Part shown: positions 1 to 9,000 of the stretch, one piece after another
Layout of the letters: every line of letters starts with the position of its first letter
Numbering within the stretch: position 1 is the stretch's first letter
Assembly: GCA_037355855.1 (NCBI GenBank)
Contig: CM074758.1
Span: 8,591,001-8,655,000 of the forward strand
Reading direction: 5' to 3'
Source of the DNA: Pseudo-nitzschia pungens
Taxonomy: Eukaryota; Bacillariophyta; Bacillariophyceae; Bacillariales; Bacillariaceae
Length of the DNA stretch: 64,000 bases
The notes under the pieces: generated by a model
What the model was told of the DNA's origin: nothing
What the model saw: only the letters and a program-made list of their open reading frames with translations
Databases searched by the model: none
Position numbers and translations under genes: made by a program

Positions 1-569
1 TTCCGATTCGAATGAAAGCACAAAGGAATTATTCGCACCGTCAGAAAAAAGAACATAGAACAACTCTCGAAACCGACAGAAAAGTTCGATACAACACAAC
101 ATACCTCTCGAAGCTTTCCTTTCTTTTCGTCTTGCTTGATAGGAGTGAAGTCCTCGTCAGTTGCGATCTCGTACTTCTTTCTGTAAAATTAAAATGCAAT
201 AGATATATACATGTATAATTGAGTCCAACAGTCTTTGTGTTACAATGAACGAAAACCATATTTTCATTCCCTCTACAACGGAAAAGTCAGACAACGAGGC
301 TTCTCGTACCTTGTGAACTTGGGAATTTCACAAACAAAGTTGAAGTATTCCGTCTTGTTTCCGCTCTCGGGATCGATGTGGGCCAAGCTAATGTCGTGCC
401 ACAACGAAATGGTCTTCGCGTTTTGACCGTGCTTGGCGTGGATTCGGTAATCGAGAGTATCTTCCTGTCCCTCCTCGTGAAGGTCGATATCCTTGTCGGA
501 CCCGAACGAGTTCGATCGGCTGGGCGACTTGACTGGCTCGTCGTTGAGGGGAACTAGAGTTTCTTCCAT
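1..569 (-). CDS. Soluble inorganic pyrophosphatase, 5' part (partial gene)
   Basis: Hydrolyses pyrophosphate to two phosphates. Exon 1 is 310-569 and exon 2 is 105-180; the intron 181-309 has a GTACGA donor and a TTTTACAG acceptor, and a second donor (GTATGT) follows exon 2 at 104. The gene then runs off the window. The spliced product contains HDISL, then FNFVCEIPKFTR joined to KKYEIATDE and PIKQDEKKGKLR. These match the family I (eukaryotic) pyrophosphatase blocks that precede the catalytic aspartates, which lie outside the window. The first ATG gives about 45 residues of Ser/Asp-rich leader before the family block; an earlier leader exon cannot be excluded. The join restores frame exactly (phase 2). 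Family call is confident; compartment is unknown. Confidence 0.88.
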
Positions 570-1162
570 CTTGTCTGCGCTGATAGTCCTGCTACTACGA
601 ACGATAAATAAATTATGGGAACTCCGTGGGATCGTACGACACCCATGGTGTTGTCACAAACCGGTCCCTCACTAGGACATGTCTGGACAGCGGTTTTCAA
701 TGACGATCGATGCAAGGGAGCAGATGCACGGTAAGAATTAGAAACGATGTTGGCGCGCATTACACATCAGACCAGGAATTGCGTTACTGACGTGTGACCC
801 CCGCACGAATAGAAGGGAATGGGAAACAGGTTTTTCTAAGAATCTAACCAAGATTCGAAGTTCTATTCACGAGTCTGAATAATCAGGAACGTGCCTGAAA
901 TGACAGTGATGTGAAAACAGTAAAAAAGAAACAGTGAAAAAAGGACCATCACACAATCTCACGACTGATTTTCTAACACTTCTCACTCCCCCGAGTGCCG
1001 TTACCGTCATCGTTATCGTCATTATTATCGGTATGTAATAGTATGTACGATACCTAACAATTCAACTAATGTGGAAAGTATCGGTCTCGGAAGTCAGAAA
1101 TTCAAGTCGAGTCTCAAAAGCCTCGACTTGCAGAAAAAGATGACGATGATATCCACTTTGAG
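570..1162. other. Divergent intergenic region
   Basis: About 0.6 kb between the pyrophosphatase (leftward) and WD40 (rightward) genes, so it probably holds both promoters. No convincing gene or repeat. From about 1082 an open charged reading frame leads into the WD40 gene, so its true start may lie upstream of 1163. Confidence 0.4.
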
Positions 1163-2642
1163 ATGATTACTGTACCGTATTTGACCTGGGATCTGGACGA
1201 GAGGAATCAAAAACATGACGACGGACAACGCCGTCGAGCCGAGAACGATTGATCCAATACTGAACCTCCCTGTCCAGTCCTCGGTCACATCACTTTGTTT
1301 TCTTTCTCCGACGAAACCCGATGATATATCCAAGAAGCGTATCGACGCGGCGACGAAAGGTTCACTCCAAGAAAGTCGACAATGGGAATGAAAACATATC
1401 CGATCCATACGACACAGATGATAGTAGCGAAAGTGATGACAGTGATGATGATGATAATGCTGACTGATGAAATAGTATTTCGTTCTTCTGCTCTTTCTGT
1501 TCAGAAATCGAATTCGATATGTTGTCAGGGGAGTCTACATCATGTACTCAGAAATCGATTTCTGGCTTCCTGCCACAGCGACGGCGAGGCGTTGCTTTGG
1601 GATTTGAACAATCAAAAGCGAATAGCAACAATTTCCCCCAACCGAGGCGGATCTGGCCTTTGTGTTCGACGGATTGATGATCCTGGACAGATGATTTTTC
1701 AATCTCGCGACCCGAAAGGAATGGTCTCGCTTCACGCAATAGAACGATGTCCTGCTGAAGAACAAGTCAACAACACCCGATGCAATCCAACAGTTATTCG
1801 CGAATACGAGACTTATAGCCAAACGTTTTGTCAGGCCGCTCCTTGTTGTGGGAACAAGAATTTGATGGCGTTGCCTACCAGCGATGAGTCGGCAGTAACC
1901 GTGGTGGACTGGCGGAGTAATAGCAACGTGGCCAAATACTCGATTGAGGGCCACGGGATGGTGACAAGCTTGGCACTAACCGTCGCTCCCGACAAGACAG
2001 GCCAAGGCGTTGGGAAGCCAATCCTTGCATGCGGGATGGAGAGTGGAACCGCAGTGTTCTTTGATGTGACCAACGGTTCTACGAGACCTCTTTCGATGTC
2101 AGCGTTCTCGCTAGGAAAAGATCCCCTTCTTACTCTCGACTCGATACCTTCCAGTACTGGAACACCTGAAACAGTTTCTGATGTGCCCTCTGGAAATAGG
2201 TCCAACGCGTTACTAGTCGCAGGAGGAATGGCAGGCGACGCCGAAGACAGTCTCTCAGTTGAGAAAAGACCAGGCAGGCCGAGCTGTTCTCTTTAAAGCA
2301 GTCTGGTACGAGAATAACGACAACAACCTGGCTTGGAGTTTCAGACAACGCGCACGGCTTTCGACCTGCCGCGTAGATCGCGAAAGTTTCAATGGGAAAC
2401 CTGGCGTCTCGGTATGCCGCTTTCGTCCACATGATGCACGTTTGTTGGCAATCGGAGGGTGGGACAGACGCATTCGCCTGTTCGAACGTTCCAAGGGTAA
2501 ACCTATGGCTATCTTGAAGGGCACCGCGGGTAGCGTGGCTGATCTGGATTGGGCTGTAGATTCCATGGAATCCGGCCTGTTGGCAAGTGCGAACAGAGAC
2601 GAAAAATTGATATCGATATGGCAATGTTATGCCAAAAGTTGA
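1163..2642 (+). CDS. WD40 protein of GNB1L/Asa1 type, broken into five reading frames
   Basis: WD40 propeller protein. The C-terminal block (GGWDRRIRLFERSKGK, then LLASANRDEKLISIWQCY) and the first blade (VQSSVTSLCF, then RFLASCHSDGEALLWDL) fit the GNB1L/Asa1 family, known as cofactors of PI3K-like kinase maturation; the functional transfer is inference. The reading is discontinuous. Phase 2 runs from 1163 to TGA at about 1245, phase 0 to TGA at about 1385, phase 1 (acidic D/S run) to TGA at 1465, phase 2 from about 1466 to TAA at 2294, and phase 0 to the stop at 2642. Every transition is +1; with four bases discounted the span is 492 codons. Blade 1 is split between phases, so the first blocks are unlikely to be noise. 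Small introns could replace some transitions, but I found no good GT-AG pair with the needed phase. Start uncertain. Confidence 0.6.
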
Positions 2643-2690
2643 GGATGTTACTGAATCTCGCTGTGGTTTGCTAGTCAGAAGGAATATACG

Positions 2691-4815
2691 TTAATTTATT
2701 CTATAACCCGCACACAGTCCAACCTCGGAATCCGACACAACATCGTGAGCGAGAACAATCTGTAAAATATACTGGAGTGTCATACAAAATGCGCACAGCA
2801 TAATGACACTACCTGTACAGTAGGCGATAAACGAGTTTCTTTCGAAGTTTGCGGCTCCGGTATCGGTTTGTCTCGCCTTTTGCATGATTCCGTTGCCGAT
2901 CAATGACCCCATAAATCCGATGCAAAAACAAACGACAGCGTAGTCCCACAGGATCAAGTTAAAGACTGCGAACGAACTCGACGACAGCATCACAGTGAAC
3001 AACACCATTGTCGATGAAGTCGCCGTACAGATGGCTGGATGAACACCCATTGCTAACATTAAGGGCACAGTAATCATTCCTCCTCCAACTGCACGCGCAA
3101 CGAAATAAGTTGAACGTGAAAAACGTCAGCTCCAAAGCACAATATGAAGTGTCATTGCACAGTGAATGAATAGATTTTACTTACTTCCGAACATGCCGGC
3201 AAAAATGCCTGCAAGAATGAAGAAGCACGGGTAAACAATAGCTTTCCGCTGATCCCACTTAATGTCGCCATGAACGTAGTCAAATCGAATAATCTCCTTT
3301 AGCTCGTGCCTGTTGACAAGGTATGTCTGCAGGTATCGAAAAATGTCAAGGACCAAGTTAGACAAGAGAATATAAAGTACTCGCAGGCAAGCAAGCATTC
3401 CAAAAAACGACCACAATGAAATGAAATGAAATAGTACACCCACCTGCGCTGCCCAGGCAGAAGAAATCAAAAAGGCGATCATGATGATGTGCACCACCCA
3501 GAAGGCGACACCACCACACTGAATGCCCCATGGACTTCGAAAAGCACCTCCCCCTAGAGTGATGTTCAAAAACATGAGAACGGAAAATTTTCCAACCAGA
3601 GCCAAGACTTTGCCTCGCGGGGTAACTTTTTCTTGTTCGAGCATATCCGATCGCAATGTGACAAAATCTGGATTCAGGATCAAGATTCGCTGTCGCTCAT
3701 CCGCATCCATCTTTGGAGAAACGGGATACGTGATGATGCTTTGACTATCTAAAGACTGCGTTCTGACCGGCGATGGTGGCAGGTATGAAGCTCTGCTTTC
3801 CGGGTCCATTCCACCACCGTGCAGGGCGTCCGCACTCCATGCAGCTTCTGACATGCGAAACGCGGTCCGAAAGGATGCCACGCGACTCAGATAGTCAGAT
3901 CTCGCCGACTTCAAGTGCTCAATGTATCGTTTTTCTGCATCGTACATTCGTCTTGCTTTTGTCAGCGTGGTATGAGCGACGATGCTCAAAAGAAACACAA
4001 GGAGGACCGAAAGAACTTTTCCTGGTATCACACGGTGAAAGATGGAACCAAATATTGTGCCAACCAGGACCAAAGGCTCCATCACAAGAATCAAGTCCCA
4101 ATCAATGATTGGTCGATCTGCCAGAGGGTGACGCCGTCTCAAGTTTAACATCAGGGCGGCAATAGATCCTCCCAACACTGTCACGGAACCGAGGGGGATG
4201 GCTTGTTTTAGGTCTAATTCTGTAACAACGACATAACACGGGACAACAAGTCCCCCGCCACCAATCCCCCCTAAACTTCCCAGTGTAGCACCCAATGACG
4301 CCAGCATGAATCCGAACATATCGTTCGTGGAAAGTGGTAAGAGTGTGGGTGGCGGGGTATCTCCGATGTAGATAGACCAATCGTCGTCCCCGTTGATGTA
4401 TTTATCGTAGTTGGCGGAATTCCCCCATCCCTCTTTCCATGCTTGTTTCCAGTAGTTCTCTCGCTCATCGTGGCTATCCCGCGAGTCACTACTCGATTTC
4501 AGGTTGCGATTGTCGTGTCCGTCTTCGTCGAATTTCCCAGCATTACTAATCCATGCGAACTCGTCTTCCTCCTCTTTACTGTTTGTGTCCAAAAAGACGT
4601 CCGTGGCGGGTATGTGGAAGGCGGGTGTTTCCCTGTTTGTATTTTCCCGAAAAATTATCTTCTTCAGTGGCGAATAATGAGAGTCTGATGTCGAATGCGA
4701 TGAAGTATCGGTTACTTCGGTATATAGTCGTATGCGATGAAGTATCAGTTACTTCGGTATTGATCTGAACGTCACACAATGCTAGACCCGGTATTGTTAG
4801 GAGGAAAAGAGCCAT
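2691..4815 (-). CDS. TauE/SafE-family membrane transporter with signal peptide
   Basis: Multipass membrane protein of the TauE/SafE (sulfite exporter/anion permease-like) family. Two family repeats are visible: LGSLGGIGGGGLVVP near the start of the membrane part, and, across the intron, GMFG joined to IGGGMITVPLML. The intron is 3089-3184 (donor GTAAGT, acceptor GCGTGCAG, phase 1). A 60-residue cytosolic-type loop separates the halves. The N-terminus from 4815 is a clean signal peptide (MALFLLTIPGLALC) followed by a Thr/Ser-rich lumenal stretch. That leader is in a different frame from the membrane part: a 37-bp tandem duplication (4696-4769) and the stop at 4576 lie between them, so one +1 displacement is required. 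After that the gene closes as 676 codons. Substrate unknown. Confidence 0.82.
4696..4769. repeat. 37-bp tandem duplication inside the TauE/SafE leader
   Basis: The block beginning TGCGATGAAGTATC occurs twice, 37 bp apart, with one substitution (cggttact versus cagttact). On the minus strand each copy encodes TEVTDTSSH. The unit is not a multiple of three, so the two copies are read in different frames. Confidence 0.9.
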
Positions 4816-6041
4816 CTGTATACGGCTCCATCGATTTCTTTCCGTTGAGTGTGGTTTCGAAAAAGACGTCGGCGCAGCTGTTGGTTCACAAGCTCGTTTG
4901 CGGTAGAAAGCCAAATGAATCTTGCTAGGAGCCATCATCAGAGTTTGCAGTATATAAAATTGTAGGTTACTAGACAAATGCTGTCCAAGGGTATGTTCCT
5001 CGAGGATTCGATGCGTGATTCGATGCAAAGTATCGATGGAAGGGATGACTCCTTTCGTAAGGACCAGATTGAAGCTGCACACGACGGTTCTGGAAAGAAA
5101 TTTTCGTAGGAACTACTGGCTCTCTTGTAGTGATTGCTTCGTTTGATGAACTAGATTATTGTTGCGACGGTTCACTTTGTTCCCACAAATCACGTCGACC
5201 ATCGTGGTATTCATGTCGGTAAGGTACCGTTGCAACGAAGTGAGATCAAAAAATGCCGAAGACAGCTTCTTTTCGGTTAAAAAAGTATGATCCATTCTCG
5301 TCTCACTATCGTGATGTTTGAAGGAATTTCGGCGTGCTCGCGCGTTGCGGCATTTGATTTTGCAACGGGAAACATCCCTGTCGGAACCAGGTCGGAACTA
5401 AGACGGGGCACATGCGTGACTGATTTGTTTCTTTTGAAAAATACAGTAAAATTTCGAGAGCTCCCACCACCCCCCAACCTGTCCAACCCCGACCACAGCC
5501 GGCCTCGAAACATAACTTTGATTCATTCATTCGACTCAGTTTTCAGCATTTGAGGTTGTTGATTCATTCGACTCCATGTCGATCTGTGGATTGTGGATTT
5601 CTTTCCCTTTCTGCATGATCCAATCAAAATACGACAACAGCGTTACGAACCCTGGCAAAATCATCCCGCTACGTTCTCTCTTTCTCCCTCCGCCGTCGCT
5701 ATCCTGACTCTTGACAAGATCACCTCGCTGCAATTTTTGATTGATCCCCTCCTTCTTCAATCATCACTAGTTGCTGTATCAGCGACCACTTTATCACTTC
5801 CACAAGATCTTAGTCCTCGTTTAGGAAACGAAGAACAGCCACCCTTATTCAAAAGCATCCAAAGCATACCAGCCGGAAGAATCAAAACGGCAAACTTTTA
5901 AGCTGCAATCTTCGTTTGGACCACTAGAGACTGTTTCGATTTACGTTATTTCGTTGGATCCAACACAGTTAGATATTTTCGATCGGACCGCTGGAAACCG
6001 ATTCTCTATTATTCACCACTCTCAAAGCATTTCTTTTTATA
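4816..6041. other. Intergenic region, no certain gene
   Basis: About 1.2 kb between divergent genes. Minus-strand ORFs of 60-78 codons and a plus-strand 102-codon ORF (5593-5901) have no recognisable domain. A minus-strand path 5536-5900 looks protein-like only if +1 shifts at several stops are allowed, which is weak evidence. CA/CT-rich DNA at 5463-5500. Confidence 0.4.
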
Positions 6042-9000
6042 ATGACGGAAGATCAGAGTTCCTGTTTCCCGGCGAGGTTCATTATTTTTGGAATTTTTTC
6101 GTTGGCTCATTTCGCTTCCGTTGCGACATCTTTCGAGGTTTCCTTCCCTGCGGCCGGTGGTGGCGGGAAAGTCAAGAGCAGATCTACACTGGGACGATTA
6201 TCCCCAGAAAAACCCATTGTCCCGAGAAGATGGTCGTTATCTCTCCAACCAAGGGTCTCCTCCGCAGAAAACCATGACCAGGAGCAATACGGCCGTCCAA
6301 TCACTTCCCTGTCGTTCATCCCTGGCACCTCTTCCGCTCGGTCGAAGACGGTGAAACTATCGTTGTCGTCTGGGGAACCAGATGATATGGACGAGGCAAC
6401 ACGAAGAGAAAACCTCAACGCTGCACACGACGATCTATACAATTTCTTGACGGGCAAAACGGGACAAGGCACGGGAGGAGAAAGCGAACGAGTTCGCAAG
6501 AGGGATCAAATCATGGGCTTCATGGGACGCGGCAGCGGCTCGGGCAGCGAAAAGCAACTTATCCAACCCATTCGCCAGGAAGATGGCATGGTCGACGAAG
6601 AATTAGTCGTTCAACAACAACAGGAAGAACGAACCAAAGTCAAATTTGATAACCTCTTTGCGGGGATGCCTACATTAGAGGAAATTATTTCCCGGAACCC
6701 GGCGGAAACGGAGGAAGAAACCTCGGGTGCAGGTACGAAGACCAGGAGAAAGACGAGAATGACAGACGACGATGATTTCTCGTGGTTCGAAACAGAGCGC
6801 TTGCAAATCGAACGGGAATACGAACAGCTGCGCCAAGAAACGAAGCAGCGCATTCGCGAACAACGATTGGAGGAAGAAGAAATAGAGCGCCTGATTCAAG
6901 CGATCGCCGCAAGCGAGAACGATGGGGAGGATGCCGATGGTTTGAGCCGACCCAGCACAATACCAGATAACGCCGAGGGTGTTGCCGACGCGATCATCAC
7001 ACAAGAAATGAATCAGATGATCGATGCTGTTCAGTTAGAACGAGCAAAACAACGATTGCAAGCCTTTGAGTCGGAAAAGGCAACAGAACTTGATTCGCGA
7101 GATTACCAAGGTGTTTCGGACAATGTCGTTGATAATATTATAAAAGAAACCGCTGATGAAATTGAGCAAAGCGAAAAATTGAAAGCGAGTGCTGTTGAGT
7201 TGGAACAATATGAACGCCTCCGACAGCAGGAAGCCTCGTTCAAAGAAGCACAGGAACAAAATGTTCCACAAGACGGGCTGGATCTAGACAACTGGACACT
7301 CGATCGGCTCAACGAAATGCTTGAGAAATCCGAGAACCAAGAGGATGGCGATGGATCCATCGCTGAGATGTTGGAGGAGAACATAGAAGAACTTCGGAAA
7401 CAAATCCAACGAGAATCAAAAAAGGGTTCCATCGAACCACAAACCATGAAAGAGTGGCAAATGTACCAAGCCATTGCTACAAAGTTGACGAAAGATCAGC
7501 AAATACAAAGCATTGGCGCCAATAGTGATATGGATGCATTTGATGCGATGATGAATGACGGGGGAGCTGTAGACGACGACGATGCCAACTACGAAAGCAA
7601 TGTAGATGAACAAAAGGTTGCGCAGCAACTCGATTCGTGGCGCGATTACATTGAAACGGAAGATAAGCTGAGGCAAAAAATGAGCCTGTCCAGCGGTTAT
7701 GAATTGCCATTTGGCCACCTCGGAGATAAGATGGACCAGATCGAAGCAGCCAGAGCCGAAGAATCTGCTTTCAGGGCTGATATCGAAGCGGAGAACAAAG
7801 GGAAATCCCGTCGGGAAGTGAGAAGAGAAGTCAACATACAGGCAGTACAAGCTATGGAGGATCTGATACGGAAAAGCGATGGCCCACGAGCGGAATTTCT
7901 GAAGAAACAACTTGAAGAAATCAAAGAGGGAATGGAAGAAACGGATTATTACGACACCGAGGAGGAGGAGGAGGAGCTTATCTCGCTCGAGCCCGTTGAC
8001 CTTACTGATGTCTTTGCCAAGAGTAAGGATGATGATCCTTTTTCTCCAGAAGAAATGGAGGACATCAACCAAGTCCTTTCTTCTTCTGAAACCGGAGCTC
8101 AGTACTCTAAAAAATCAGAAAGTGTAGATGAGCCTGTTCAAAAGCAGGAACCGCCCAATACACCATTCTTTTCTGACTCTGTTAGCGAGTCGCAGGAAAA
8201 TCAACCATCGGTTCCAGATACACCCTTCTTTCAAGATCAGGAGACGATAACCGAGGAGGAAATTATTGATGTAAAGAACAAATTGGGGAGTGCCGACGAA
8301 CAAAAACTTCAAAAAATGTTCCGACAGGCCAACGTACGCTCGTATGCGGAACAAGATGCTATCCGCAAGAACTGGGAGGAATATCAGGAGTACGAAAAGG
8401 GCATCCGGGACAAAGTGGGACTAAGCAAACAGGCAGACGGAGAAGAGTCGCCATCGTTGACGGAAGGTGTTGAGCTCGATTACGATGTTAAGGATTTCAT
8501 GACCGAAGATGGTGACTTTGATGCAGAGAAGGTTTTATCGACGATCGGACCGCGTCCCAAGAAGAGAACCAAGCCTTCGGAACCGTCTGCTTCCACGACG
8601 GGTGACTCGAAATCCGACATTGATTCGAATGAAGTAGCAGATGCAATTTACCGGTCGGTGGCAGCCACCGGTGGCATTGGAAGGGAGGACCAAGCTGTCC
8701 GAAAGAAAGACAGGGAAGGGTATGAGGCGTATTTGAAAAAGGAACAAGAAATGAAAATGGGTCTGGATAAACTGGAAGACGAGATAGAGGAAGTCGAGTC
8801 TGAAGTTGCTGAATTTGAAGATTTGGATATTAACGACCCAGATTATGCCGAGGAAGTATTGGAACCCAGACCTTTGGTGAAGCGAAAAAGGAAGTTGGAT
8901 GAAGGAGCGCTCAGTGACATGGGAGGATTTCTTGCGGGCTCGAGTAATCTGGACGAGGAGGACGATAGTGATGAGGAAGACGGTGACTCCGGGTTCGATA

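Noticed and set aside
1094..1408. 104-codon minus-strand ORF with hydrophobic stretch
   Set aside because: Antisense to the acidic start of the WD40 gene, which explains the hydrophobic composition.
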